DNA of 37,330 nucleotides, taken from an uncultured Clostridia bacterium. GTDB lineage: Bacteria; Bacillota; Clostridia; Christensenellales; UBA1242. The notes below the pieces were generated by a model. It ran no database searches. It saw only the letters and a program-made list of their open reading frames with translations, and was not told the origin of the DNA. Shown in pieces: positions 1 through 10,440 of this stretch (position 1 is the stretch's first letter; each line of letters opens with the position of its first letter). The position numbers were made by a program, and so were the translations under genes. Location of the stretch: assembly GCA_944350095.1 (NCBI GenBank), contig CALVOB010000036.1:1-37330 (forward strand), in the 5' to 3' direction.

Positions 1-118
1 ATTTTGTTCGAAGTTCTGAACCTTCTTCACCTAAAATATCATTCCATTCAGCTTCTGAAATAATCCAACCCCCGAGTCTAGAAATTCCTGCCATAATCTT
101 TGTCATTAATAGAGTCAT
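1..118 (-). CDS. Unidentified protein, N-terminal 39 residues only
   Basis: This is the 5' end of a gene that runs off the left edge. The ATG at 118-116 is preceded by a perfect GGAGG (132-128) with a 9-nt gap, so the start is well supported. The visible protein begins MTLLMTKIMAGISRLGGW and continues with IISEAEWNDILGEEG. It has a mildly hydrophobic first 20 residues, then becomes acidic. I do not recognise the family. It is divergent from the coupling-protein gene at 402 and has its own candidate promoter and a leader with overlapping inverted repeats. It could belong to the same mobile or secretion locus as that gene, but nothing visible shows this. Confidence 0.6.
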   Translation of the reverse strand, partial: MTLLMTKIMAGISRLGGWIISEAEWNDILGEEGSELRTK

Positions 119-141
119 ACTCTTTTACCTCCATAAGATTT

Positions 142-175
142 ATTTTGCAAAAACCTGCATTTTTCAATGCAAAAT
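142..175 (-). promoter_or_regulatory. Overlapping inverted repeats in the leader of the partial gene
   Basis: ATTTTGCA (142-149) can pair with TGCAAAAT (168-175). Alternatively TGCATT (156-161) can pair with AATGCA (166-171). Both structures use bases 168-171, so they exclude each other. The element ends about 10 nt before the GGAGG site. Whether it regulates anything is inference. Confidence 0.3.
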
Positions 176-188
176 TAATTACAATGCT

Positions 189-216
189 ATATTAACATAA
201 AATAAAATTAATTCAA
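189..216 (-). promoter_or_regulatory. Candidate SigA promoter for the partial gene at 1-118
   Basis: On the minus strand, TTGAAT (216-211) and TAATAT (194-189) are separated by 16 nt. This would give a leader of about 60 nt. The region is extremely AT-rich, so chance matches are likely. Confidence 0.35.
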
Positions 217-328
217 AACATTTTTCGACAATTTTTAAAAAAAAATTAAAAATATTTTATGCAAGTGTATTTTTTGTAAATTTTAAAAAAATATTTGTGA
301 AAATTATAAAAACTTTTTATAATTTGTT

Positions 329-357
329 TTGATATTATTTTTAAAGTATGTTATATA
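329..357 (+). promoter_or_regulatory. Candidate SigA promoter for the coupling-protein gene
   Basis: TTGATA (329-334) and TATATA (352-357) are spaced by 17 nt, upstream of a short leader and a modest AAGGG ribosome binding site (391-395) before the ATG at 402. The surrounding sequence 119-401 is gene-free and very AT-rich. Confidence 0.45.
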
Positions 358-401
358 TTTAATATATTAAATAAATAATCTTAAAAATAAAAGGGTTAAA
401 A

Positions 402-2381
402 ATGAAAAAAAGATTTATAAGTGCATTAATTACATTAATAATTTGTTATGTTGTAGGAGTTATAATTAATTTTGTTACAGATGAAACAAAAAATATCGCT
501 AATATTTTTAGCGGAACTTATGCTGTAATAGGTCTTGCACTTGGAGCTCTCGCCTTTTTACTAATACTTCTCTCATCTAAAAATTATAAAACTTCAAGTT
601 CTACAGGAATTGGAACTACAGCAAGCGGAGAAAAATTAAAACAATATTTTGACGCTCGTTGGGTTACTGAAAAAGAATTATTATCTGACCCCAAATTTAT
701 GTACAATACTTATAGCACTCTTCCAAATGTAAAAAAATCTGGTATTGTTATAAGAAATGAAGTAAAAAATGGAAAATTAAATATCAACATGTACAATCCA
801 ATTCATACGCTTGTAATTGGTACAACAGGTAGTGGTAAAACAACAATGATTATAGACCCTGCTATTAGAATTTTATCTAGAACAGGCGAAAAGCCATGCT
901 TAGTTGTCACCGACCCTAAAGGCGAACTTTATAATAACCATAGCATACAATTAAAGGCAAATGGTTATAGATTATTAACACTTGATTTAAGAAACCCTTA
1001 TGCTTCTACCAGATGGAACCCTATGAGTAATGCTTATGAAAAATATCATAAAGCTATGAATTTAGAAAAAGAAGTAGTAATTCACAAAGGTTCAAATCCT
1101 GCTGATTTAAAGTTAAAAATAATAGCAAAGCAATATAATAATGAGTGGTATGAATACAATAAAATTGCCTATCCAAACAAAGAACAACTAATGAGTGACC
1201 TATCCGCTAAAAAGCAAGAACTTATAGACCAAGCAGAGAACGAATTAAGAGAAATTGCAGTAAATATCGTTCCTATTGAAAATAAAAACGACCCATCTTG
1301 GGAGCGTGGTGCGCAAGACTTTTTGTATGGCTTAATGCTTGCAATGCTTGAAGATAGTTTGAACCCAGAACTTGGCATGACAAAAGAAAAATTTAATTTT
1401 TATAACTTAGCAAAAATAGCTACCTATCGTGACCCAGATCCAGATAATCCATTTGGAACAATTCGCGAATATTGTGGAGGCAGAGATAAACTTTCCAAAG
1501 TTCAAAGCCTTGTATCCACAGTTATAAACAATGCACCAAACACAACCCGAAGCTATATGGGTGTACTTTTATCTAGAATTTCAATTTTCCAAGACGGCGG
1601 TATTTGTTACGCAACAAGCTTTTCTGATATGCTATTTGACGATTTTGTTGACCAACCAACTGCATTATTTATTAAAGTTCCAGACGAAAAGGAATCTAGG
1701 CACTGTATTGCAACAATGTGTATTTCTCAGCTTTATAAAAAGCTAATTGAGATAGCAAGTGAGCGCCCTAGCCTTCAACTTCCAAAAACAGTATATTTCC
1801 TACTCGACGAGTTCGCAAACTTACCTAAAATTGAAAAAATGGATAGCATTATTACAGTTGCCCGTTCTAGAAAAATTTTCTTTGAACTTGTTGTGCAAAG
1901 TTATAGCCAATTAGATAATAAATATGGAAAAGAAGTTGCTGAAACAATTAGAGGTAACTGTAATATCCAAATATTCCTTGGAACAGAAGACCAAAAAACA
2001 AAAGAAGAATTTTCCAAGATGTGCGGTGATGTTTCTATTGAAACAAAAAATACTTCTGTTAGTAGGTCAGAGAAAAAAGATGATATGGGTTCTTCCACAA
2101 CAAGTTCACAAGTTGTTACCCGTCCACTTATCTATCCTTACGAATTAGGTCAATTACCTTACGGAACAGCAATTGTTAAAATTTTCCAAGTTAATCCAAT
2201 TAAAGTTGCATTTACTCAATACTTTAAAGTACCTGAATTTGATAAAAAGATTGCAGCAGAAGAATATGCTCCTAGCCATTCACTTAATGAAGCTGCCATT
2301 TATTACGATATTACAGAAAGAAATAAAAAAGTTTATAAAAAATCTAATTCAAGTATTTCTTTTGACGATTTTGATTTTTAA
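402..2381 (+). CDS. VirD4/TraG-family type IV secretion coupling ATPase
   Basis: This inner-membrane coupling protein would deliver substrates (usually a relaxase-DNA complex) to a type IV secretion channel. Two N-terminal membrane helices (about residues 5-27 and 36-59) are followed by the cytoplasmic ATPase. Walker A is GTTGSGKT at 140-147 and Walker B is LLDEFANLP at 467-475. The segment after Walker B (RSRKIFFELVVQSYSQL) and the C-terminal PYELGQLPYG stretch are typical of TraG/VirD4 proteins in Gram-positive integrative elements. At 659 aa the length is normal and nothing looks broken. It has its own promoter and a terminator directly after it, so within this window it is monocistronic. 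No relaxase, VirB4 or VirB6 gene is visible; these might lie left of position 1. It could be part of an integrative element or an orphan. Confidence 0.93.
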   Translation: MKKRFISALITLIICYVVGVIINFVTDETKNIANIFSGTYAVIGLALGALAFLLILLSSKNYKTSSSTGIGTTASGEKLKQYFDARWVTEKELLSDPKFMYNTYSTLPNVKKSGIVIRNEVKNGKLNINMYNPIHTLVIGTTGSGKTTMIIDPAIRILSRTGEKPCLVVTDPKGELYNNHSIQLKANGYRLLTLDLRNPYASTRWNPMSNAYEKYHKAMNLEKEVVIHKGSNPADLKLKIIAKQYNNEWYEYNKIAYPNKEQLMSDLSAKKQELIDQAENELREIAVNIVPIENKNDPSWERGAQDFLYGLMLAMLEDSLNPELGMTKEKFNFYNLAKIATYRDPDPDNPFGTIREYCGGRDKLSKVQSLVSTVINNAPNTTRSYMGVLLSRISIFQDGGICYATSFSDMLFDDFVDQPTALFIKVPDEKESRHCIATMCISQLYKKLIEIASERPSLQLPKTVYFLLDEFANLPKIEKMDSIITVARSRKIFFELVVQSYSQLDNKYGKEVAETIRGNCNIQIFLGTEDQKTKEEFSKMCGDVSIETKNTSVSRSEKKDDMGSSTTSSQVVTRPLIYPYELGQLPYGTAIVKIFQVNPIKVAFTQYFKVPEFDKKIAAEEYAPSHSLNEAAIYYDITERNKKVYKKSNSSISFDDFDF

Positions 2382-2398
2382 TTTTAAATTAAATAAAT

Positions 2399-2425
2399 TA
2401 CCAAGCAATTTTGCTTGGTTTTTTT
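2399..2425 (+). terminator. Rho-independent terminator after the coupling-protein gene
   Basis: ACCAAGCAA (2400-2408) pairs with TTGCTTGGT (2411-2419), with a minimal loop and a run of seven T directly after. It lies 18 nt past the stop codon. Confidence 0.85.
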
Positions 2426-2519
2426 ATATTTATTTAATGAATTTTTTAAAGATTTTTATTCAAACTATAATAAAGCTAATATTTATATATATTATATTTA
2501 AATAATATATTAAATTTAT

Positions 2520-2548
2520 TTGCGAAAATTGTCGGATTTTGATAAAAT
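2520..2548 (+). promoter_or_regulatory. Candidate SigA promoter for the 2617-aa surface protein
   Basis: TTGCGA (2520-2525), a 17-nt spacer and TAAAAT (2543-2548) give a plausible promoter with a leader of about 25 nt ending in the GGGGGA ribosome binding site at 2568-2573. Confidence 0.5.
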
Positions 2549-2579
2549 AATAGCAGTTTAATTATATGGGGGAAATTCT

Positions 2580-5500
2580 ATGAATTCTACAAAAATTAAA
2601 AATCTTTTTTTTGGAATTTTAATTGCACTTTGCACATTTGTTTGTGGTATGGCTATTATTCCAACAAATAATCAAATTAGTGTTAAAGCGGAAGATGCTA
2701 CAATTCCGTCTTATTTTTCTGCCTCAGTTCAAGGTGAAAATAATGTAAATTATCAAGATGGACAAACTATTCTTCTAAAAGAGGGCGAAACATTTGTTTT
2801 AAAATTAGGTAATGGAAAAAGCTTAAATTTAAGTTCACATTCAGATTTTAATTCTTTTGGATTAACTACTGACGATTTTGCAACCCTAGATGGCAATCCA
2901 GATGCAACGCAGTTCTATCCCCTAGACTTATCACTTTCCTCTATTACTGTTACAAGAGATGAACAAAAAGTAGAATTAGAAGAACTTTTAGGTAGTACCT
3001 CCCCTATTAAGAACATCCATTATTTTGGCTATGATTACGATGGCACATCTTCATCTAGCAATCATAAAGTTTTTGAATATTTAAATATTGAATTATCCTT
3101 ATCTAATGAAAATTTTAAAACAGGCAAATATACTTTTACATTTAATGATTATTATGAATTTTCTGGAACAGACTACATAACCTCCACCGCAAAAAGTTTT
3201 TCAGTTACTTTCTATATATTTAGTGAAACAGAATATTTAACAACCGCAGGTGAAGCAAATGTTATAGCAAGAAATGTTAGAACGGAAAATCTTGCTAGTT
3301 CTTCTAGAACTTATCAAAGAAATTATTTCTTTAATTATCAAAACCAAAATTCTAACACAACAAACACTTTAAATCTTCCAACATTGACTTTTGCAGGAAA
3401 CAGATTTTATGTAACAATACAAAAATCTTTTCAAGGCAAAATAGAAAATGCAACTATATATTACAACGGTACTAATGCAGTTGTTGAAGGCGATAAAATT
3501 GTTCTTACAAAATTAACTGATAACAAAAACATAGAAATTACATTTAACGATTTAGGTGAATATGTTTTAAATTATCATTTTATATACCTTATGGACGGCC
3601 ACACTATCACCTCCATTACTGAATTTGAAACTTTAAGTAACACAACAATAAATAGCATTAAACCAAATAAATTAGATATTTATGGTTATCAAATATATTA
3701 CAATGATATAAACAAAGGCAAAGCCGTAGAGTTTAAATTAATAAATGAAAATAATATAGTTGAAACAGATGAAAACAACTTTGCTCTTAGTGCAGATATA
3801 ACATATAAAAATGTTGTTGGCACAGACAATATTGTTAGCACAAGTGAAGGCCAAACTATTATAAATATAGACCCCACTACAACTAAACCACAATCTACAA
3901 ACCAAGCACCAATATCATTTAAATTTAATGCTTCACTTAATAACGCTATACTTTATAGATACGACACAGAAGACTCAATAGATGCTTGGGATAGCGGCAC
4001 TGAATGGTCTAATAATTCAATTACAGATAATGGAATATATTTATTAAAAGTTGACTACTCTTATGATAACAACATTACATCTGGAACAATAAACACAAAT
4101 ACAATATATACACAATATTTTTATTTTGAAATTACAACAGAAACTCCAAAACCTAATACTTTTGAAATTGTAGACGGAGTAGAAACAGCATTGGGTTCTG
4201 GGGCTTACACTAAAAATGAAGTACAAGTTTATGTAAATGAACAAAGTGTATTTAACTCACCTATTAGATTAGTAGTGCAAGCAAAAGATTACACCGCAAG
4301 CAACTATTCAGATTTAACACCAAATGCAGATGGGAAATATTATTTAACTGAAAATAAAAACTATAAAGTTATCTTATACTATGGTGCAAATTATGACCAA
4401 AACACTGCAAAAAATAGAGTAAGCTACTTTACAATAGATAATAATCCAATTACAGGATTAGGATTTAAAGTTGCCACAAAAGGTCAAGGTTCAACTTATT
4501 CTAAGGGTTCAGTTATAGACTTCTTTACAAATACCTATGCAACTTTTGAATGGGCTGAAAAAGCTAGCGGAGCAACTACAACGGCATATTACAAATATAT
4601 TCCTTTCACCACTTCAACAACAACGGATAATCCAAATAGTACAAACTTTAATAATACAGCAACAAAAACTTTCTTTGATAATAATAACGCTTTAAGAAAT
4701 GGTTATAAATTAGATTTATCGGCAAATCTTATAGAAACATTATATAATAACACAGCAAATAAAAGCGTTGTTTCAGATACCAATGTTCTTACAAGACAAG
4801 GTTTATATATTTTCCAAGTAACAGACTTGGCTGGCAATGTAGCTTATTCTGCCGTTGTAATAGACAATACAAGCCCATTAATTCTACAAAGAATTAATGA
4901 TACATACGAAGAAATTAAACCTTACAATGTAATTTCAGCAGATGCTAAAATAGATTGGGGACAATATAAGCTTATAGGAACAGGGTTAAATCAATCATCA
5001 ATAGAAAATATAGATGAGTGGTTAAAAATAATATTAGAAAGCAAACTAGCAAATTCAAATGACTTCCAATATTTTACTGATGGGAATTTATATCTTTGTC
5101 CAGAAATTAGTGCAACAAGCTATGTATTATTAGGAAACACCTACAACTTTTTAAATAACAGATACTCATATAACATTTATTTCTTACAAGACAACATAGC
5201 TAACGAAACAAATTACACATTCTATATAATAGACGAATCAAATCAATATTTTAATTCTTTAACAAGTGAACATTTTGTTAATGATAGTTCCGCAATATTT
5301 AATGTTAAAATATCTTCTGATGCTTCTGGTGCGGATATATTAGTAAATACAGCAGACTTATCAAATTTAAACACATCTCTTAGTGAAGTTGGAACAACAG
5401 ATAGTTATCAAGTAATAGAAAATCAAGGCGTTTATACAATAAATAGAAATTACATAAACACAAGAATTAAATACTATATGGCTACTGGTATAAGAGAAAA

Positions 5501-8500
5501 CTCTAATGAAGATGTAAATCAATTTATTTATATCTTTAAACCAAATCCTAATGATAACATAATGGTAGAAAAAGTTGTACTTTACTATTATCCATTTGTA
5601 AAATCTACTTCTTCTGGATATACAATATACAAGCTTTCAGATACTTATCAAAGCGTTATTACAATTTATGATAGAAATGAATCCAGCAATCCTATTACTC
5701 CTCTATCAGGAGAATATGAAGGATATTACTATTATAGTATTAATGTTTCATATATTAACCAAGCTTATAGAACACTAGAAGGTAAATATGTAATAGAAAG
5801 AACTTACACAGAAGAAACTGAAAATTATCTTCAAAGCACTGCTACAAATGATAAATACGATTATGCAGTAAGAAAAAATGTATTTATAGTTGATAGACAA
5901 AATATTGTTTCATCACCAGAAACAATAGACAACGAATATAAAAGCTTAATAGGGCAACACATTTATATTAGCATGCTTGAAGAAAACGAATCACAAACAT
6001 TTAATGAAATTTACAGAGCTTATGCAAACTCAGATGCAAACATAGCAATACTTGAAACAAATAAGTTACCTATTAAAATTCATGTTCCAAACTATAAATT
6101 TGTTACAGGTTCAAAAAATGCGGTTAAACCTATAAATGAGCTATCGTACTTCTATTACAGCGAAGATACAATAAACAGAGTAAACTATTATTACGGCGAC
6201 TTTTCACCTAAAACAGAAAATGGTGAATACATAAAAGTTGACGATAATGGAAATGTTATAGCCGACGGAAACCCAATTCAAAATCTTGCAAGAACAAACT
6301 TTTCAGGAGTATCACAATCTGCAAACTTTAAAGCAAATGTTGCAAATACAAGTTTTGATTTATCTGTAAAGATAGAATATTCTACAAATAATTCATCTTA
6401 TACACTTTTTGAAAACCTTACTACAACTAGCAACAACTATTTTATTTCTAGCGATATAACAACAGCAGGTTTTTATAAAATTACAATAACACAAAATCCA
6501 AACAATCCAATTTATCCAAATGTTCAAACATCTATCTCGTTTATAATAGAAATTGTAAACATTGCGCCAGAGTTTGCTTTTACCACAACTAATGGAGAAA
6601 GTTTAAACACTTATCCAAGTGGTGATCCAACAGCTGTTACTTATTTTAATGGGGAAACAGTTAGAGTTACTTGGTCAGATCCAACAAGTGAATATTTAGC
6701 AAAAATAGATAGGGTTACAGATGAAAACAAAGACGGCTTAGCAGATAAAATTTATTATTATACATCAAATGACCCATCTACACTTCATTACATACCATTT
6801 ACATCAATATACAAAGGCACAACATTAAATTCTTATTATTTTGATATTGATGTTTCAAATATCGCAAATGGTTCAAGCATATTCGTACACATGGAATATG
6901 AAGGAAAAGATTACAATAATGGATATCATTCAATAACTCGTCAACTTTATATAGACCGCTTAGCCCCAATTTCTAAATTGCAATCACTTGCTGATAAAAC
7001 TGAACTTAACGGAAATCAATTTGCTGAATATGCAAGAAGATTTGTTAATCTTGAAGAAACTGAAAATATCTATGGTCTTAGTGTAGGCAATATTGGAACA
7101 TATACTTCTTATAAATACAATATTTCAACAGCAACAGGTGCACTTGCCTATTATTCATTTATAGTAACACCTGAAGAACTTAAAAATTTTGTTACACCTT
7201 CTAATATTTCAAATGGATACAACGAAGGTTACTACTACTATTGTAAACCTTTTGATGCAGGCTCTAAATATAACATAAATCAATATTGGCAAGAAACCTC
7301 TGTTGTAAATGCTCAAAATGCAATAGCAAGCCATTCACTAATTACTTCTTCTACTGTATTTAATACAAACACATATTATGAAATTATAGAACTCGACCTT
7401 GCAGGAAACATATCAATTTATACTGTTTATGTTTTAGATACAAATGATGAAACAATAAAAAATATTTCTATGCTAACAGCTTATGGTAATAACCCTAATG
7501 GCAATGGAAATGTAACTTTTACAGATTACAATCTAAATTTATTATCCTCAGCTTCAACACAAAACATTTATTCAAGAAATTATTTTACAGTAAGCAATTT
7601 AAGTTTATACAACTTTAATAGTTCATTAAAAGGATACTTTGTATTCTCAGTAGGAAATGTAATATATCTTTCTTCACCATATCTTGAAAAAAATACTTTC
7701 TATAATATTTCATCTTGGTCAGGTTCAGCAACAACCTCCCCTACAACAGTAACACTTAGTGAAATATTAAATATGAATGTTTCAATAAGTTCGGATTATA
7801 GACAACTTAAAATTCAAGATTCAGCAAGAAATGAAGTTTATACTTTTAATTTATATTGCTCGGGCGAAGAATTATCAGTAACATTAGTTCCAGCTGGTGA
7901 AGGAATAACAATTGCTTCTTCGGGATATTTAAATTTAAATAGTATCAGCATAAGCGAATGGAATCCTAACACTTTAGTGTTTATACCAATTTACACAGCT
8001 ACTGGAACTTATAATTCAAATGAATTTGTAAAAACAACTGTAAATACTAACGCTTGGACATTTATGATAGATAATCCATCAAATGTAGCATATAAATATT
8101 CATTCCAAGACAATTTTGGCAAAATCTATTCTATATCTCACACTTATGGAACAACAGTTATAAATGACGCTGTTACAGGAGAAATTGCTCAAATTACTGA
8201 TAGCAATCATACGCTATGGTATTATGGTATAACTTCTATGAACTTCTATTACAATTTAGTAGATTATAGAGCTACAATATCAGCGGAGTATTTAACTGTT
8301 CAAAATTCTAAATTTACATTCCAACCTATTTTAAATAATGTAAGTGTAGTTATTCCTACAAGCAATACAGCTAATATTTATTATTCCAGCCAAAGCCCGT
8401 CTAACGATAGAACGATAGGAATTATCACACTTAAAACCCCAACAGACATACTATCAAGTTTACCATTTACTGGCGGTGTTTATAAATTTACAATAACACT

Positions 8501-10433
8501 TACAAATGAAAACGATAACTCAACTCAAATATATAATTTGATAATAAACACTTTAAAACCTACAATAAATCTTTATGACAAAAACGATGAAAACAAAAAT
8601 GGTCTATTTGATTCTTATGCAATTTTCTCTGGACAATTACGAATAGATTATTCGAATTTGTCAAATTACATTGATCCATCTGTTGATACATCTTTCTTCT
8701 TCCCTTATGAAATAACATTACAATTTGGTAATGGTGAAGAAAGCATATTAAATTCTGGAACTTTTGTTGATGAGGTAGGAACATATACAATAAGAATATA
8801 TGGAAATTTAAATGGCAGACATTTACTAGAAACAAAAACATTTACAATCTCAGATTCTAAAAAAGATTTCTATCAACTTGCTTATTTTGATGAAACATCA
8901 GGAAATTATAAACCAGCAATTGAAACAGGAAATCCTTATACAACACAAGGTGGCACTTCTTATCCAACACATTACATTGTAAATTCGTCATATGAGTTTT
9001 ATGTAAATGAAGAACAAGATATAACCATTACAGAAATAGGTACGCCTGAAATTAGAGAAGGAACAACAACAAGATTTTATCAAATAAGCAACTATTCAAG
9101 TAAAAATCCTAATATTAATTACTATCAAAAGACAATTGCTGTAACAACAGTTCCAAAAAGTTCTTCTATTATAAACAATTTCACATACTTTAATAGCAAT
9201 GGTCTTGAAACACAATTCACAGGTATTTCTTTAAGTATAATAGCATCTGTTGACGACCAAGAATTAGATAGTTTAAACATCATGTGGGATAGTTATTACT
9301 TAATTAAAGAAAACAAAATTTCAGTAGAAATAAAATATGGTTCTAACGCAGAAAATGTTTATGACACTTCAAAAGTTACGCAAAGCGGTGAAAAATCTTC
9401 AATAAGCTTAAATTTAAGCGGTGAATATACAATAACATTTAAAGACTTGGCAGGAAACATTCAAACCTTTACTCACCCAACATTTGGATATCAAAGTCAA
9501 AGCTATACCCTAACATTCATTAAAAATGTTGTATTTACAACAAATGGTGAATCTCCAATACCAAATAGCATATTTAATGACCAAGTTATAGTGGCAATTC
9601 CAGAAAGTACAACCGATTATTATGATACAGGTTATCAACCAGTTATACATGCTGAAAAGAATGGTGTTGAATACGAAATTTTAAAACAAGATGGCGTATA
9701 TACATTTACAGAACCTGGATATTATGAAGTGTACTTCACAGCAAGGATTAATGGAGTTGATGTTAGAGAAGAAGGCAGTAACTTTACAATTATCAACAAA
9801 AACGAAACTCGATGGGCTTTTGAATATTCAGAATATGAAAATTATGAAATTATATCTGTGTTAAAAGATGGCACAAGCTTAGATTTAACAAAATCTTCAA
9901 AATATGTAATATATAATGAAGGAACTGATGATGAATATGTAGCCTATAAGAATATCATGATTTCGCTTTATGATGAAAAAACAGGTGCAGGAAGATATCA
10001 AATAACAATTAGAACAAACGGCGAACTTGAAAATCAAAGCTTTACATTTGAATTCTGGATTAATGATGCTGAAATACCTATTGAAGTATCAGTACCAGAA
10101 GGCACAAGCACAACAGATGTAATAACAGTCACCTACAACCCATACAATATTTACAGCAATGCAGGAGATTGTTCAATAGTTATTGGAAACCAAGTTATTC
10201 CAATAAATGCTGAGAACAGTTCACCTACTGTTGAGGAAGCACCAATTAAAAATGCAGGTACTTATTTCATTCAAATTTTAACTGATAGTGGCAGATTACT
10301 ATATAGCTATAAAGTGATAAAAGTAGCTCCGCTATCTACATTAGCAATCATTTTAATTGTTGTGGCTTGCGTAGTCGTTGTAGGGCTTGTAATAGTAATG
10401 ATATTGTTAAGAAAGAAAATGAAAATAAGATAA
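2580..10433 (+). CDS. Giant membrane-anchored surface protein with Ig-like modules (2617 aa)
   Basis: Likely an adhesin or surface scaffold; no enzyme domain was recognised. Residues 1-37 form a signal peptide with probable cleavage after SVKA. The body is a long series of beta-rich Ig-like modules, many ending in a pattern such as GxYxxxxxD with hydrophobic alternation. Three contain the DLAGN motif of bacterial Ig-like domains (starting at residues 749, 1606 and 2289). Two loops, DENKDGLAD (1381-1389) and DENKNGLFD (2003-2011), resemble calcium-binding DxNxDG loops. Composition is rich in N, S, T and Y. The C-terminus has one membrane helix (about 2587-2610) and the basic tail RKKMKIR. There is no LPXTG motif, so anchoring is by the membrane and not by sortase. 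The start is supported by GGGGGA 6 nt upstream. The gene is convergent with the even larger surface protein at 10855-28692. Confidence 0.88.
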   Translation: MNSTKIKNLFFGILIALCTFVCGMAIIPTNNQISVKAEDATIPSYFSASVQGENNVNYQDGQTILLKEGETFVLKLGNGKSLNLSSHSDFNSFGLTTDDFATLDGNPDATQFYPLDLSLSSITVTRDEQKVELEELLGSTSPIKNIHYFGYDYDGTSSSSNHKVFEYLNIELSLSNENFKTGKYTFTFNDYYEFSGTDYITSTAKSFSVTFYIFSETEYLTTAGEANVIARNVRTENLASSSRTYQRNYFFNYQNQNSNTTNTLNLPTLTFAGNRFYVTIQKSFQGKIENATIYYNGTNAVVEGDKIVLTKLTDNKNIEITFNDLGEYVLNYHFIYLMDGHTITSITEFETLSNTTINSIKPNKLDIYGYQIYYNDINKGKAVEFKLINENNIVETDENNFALSADITYKNVVGTDNIVSTSEGQTIINIDPTTTKPQSTNQAPISFKFNASLNNAILYRYDTEDSIDAWDSGTEWSNNSITDNGIYLLKVDYSYDNNITSGTINTNTIYTQYFYFEITTETPKPNTFEIVDGVETALGSGAYTKNEVQVYVNEQSVFNSPIRLVVQAKDYTASNYSDLTPNADGKYYLTENKNYKVILYYGANYDQNTAKNRVSYFTIDNNPITGLGFKVATKGQGSTYSKGSVIDFFTNTYATFEWAEKASGATTTAYYKYIPFTTSTTTDNPNSTNFNNTATKTFFDNNNALRNGYKLDLSANLIETLYNNTANKSVVSDTNVLTRQGLYIFQVTDLAGNVAYSAVVIDNTSPLILQRINDTYEEIKPYNVISADAKIDWGQYKLIGTGLNQSSIENIDEWLKIILESKLANSNDFQYFTDGNLYLCPEISATSYVLLGNTYNFLNNRYSYNIYFLQDNIANETNYTFYIIDESNQYFNSLTSEHFVNDSSAIFNVKISSDASGADILVNTADLSNLNTSLSEVGTTDSYQVIENQGVYTINRNYINTRIKYYMATGIRENSNEDVNQFIYIFKPNPNDNIMVEKVVLYYYPFVKSTSSGYTIYKLSDTYQSVITIYDRNESSNPITPLSGEYEGYYYYSINVSYINQAYRTLEGKYVIERTYTEETENYLQSTATNDKYDYAVRKNVFIVDRQNIVSSPETIDNEYKSLIGQHIYISMLEENESQTFNEIYRAYANSDANIAILETNKLPIKIHVPNYKFVTGSKNAVKPINELSYFYYSEDTINRVNYYYGDFSPKTENGEYIKVDDNGNVIADGNPIQNLARTNFSGVSQSANFKANVANTSFDLSVKIEYSTNNSSYTLFENLTTTSNNYFISSDITTAGFYKITITQNPNNPIYPNVQTSISFIIEIVNIAPEFAFTTTNGESLNTYPSGDPTAVTYFNGETVRVTWSDPTSEYLAKIDRVTDENKDGLADKIYYYTSNDPSTLHYIPFTSIYKGTTLNSYYFDIDVSNIANGSSIFVHMEYEGKDYNNGYHSITRQLYIDRLAPISKLQSLADKTELNGNQFAEYARRFVNLEETENIYGLSVGNIGTYTSYKYNISTATGALAYYSFIVTPEELKNFVTPSNISNGYNEGYYYYCKPFDAGSKYNINQYWQETSVVNAQNAIASHSLITSSTVFNTNTYYEIIELDLAGNISIYTVYVLDTNDETIKNISMLTAYGNNPNGNGNVTFTDYNLNLLSSASTQNIYSRNYFTVSNLSLYNFNSSLKGYFVFSVGNVIYLSSPYLEKNTFYNISSWSGSATTSPTTVTLSEILNMNVSISSDYRQLKIQDSARNEVYTFNLYCSGEELSVTLVPAGEGITIASSGYLNLNSISISEWNPNTLVFIPIYTATGTYNSNEFVKTTVNTNAWTFMIDNPSNVAYKYSFQDNFGKIYSISHTYGTTVINDAVTGEIAQITDSNHTLWYYGITSMNFYYNLVDYRATISAEYLTVQNSKFTFQPILNNVSVVIPTSNTANIYYSSQSPSNDRTIGIITLKTPTDILSSLPFTGGVYKFTITLTNENDNSTQIYNLIINTLKPTINLYDKNDENKNGLFDSYAIFSGQLRIDYSNLSNYIDPSVDTSFFFPYEITLQFGNGEESILNSGTFVDEVGTYTIRIYGNLNGRHLLETKTFTISDSKKDFYQLAYFDETSGNYKPAIETGNPYTTQGGTSYPTHYIVNSSYEFYVNEEQDITITEIGTPEIREGTTTRFYQISNYSSKNPNINYYQKTIAVTTVPKSSSIINNFTYFNSNGLETQFTGISLSIIASVDDQELDSLNIMWDSYYLIKENKISVEIKYGSNAENVYDTSKVTQSGEKSSISLNLSGEYTITFKDLAGNIQTFTHPTFGYQSQSYTLTFIKNVVFTTNGESPIPNSIFNDQVIVAIPESTTDYYDTGYQPVIHAEKNGVEYEILKQDGVYTFTEPGYYEVYFTARINGVDVREEGSNFTIINKNETRWAFEYSEYENYEIISVLKDGTSLDLTKSSKYVIYNEGTDDEYVAYKNIMISLYDEKTGAGRYQITIRTNGELENQSFTFEFWINDAEIPIEVSVPEGTSTTDVITVTYNPYNIYSNAGDCSIVIGNQVIPINAENSSPTVEEAPIKNAGTYFIQILTDSGRLLYSYKVIKVAPLSTLAIILIVVACVVVVGLVIVMILLRKKMKIR

Positions 10434-10440
10434 CAAACAA

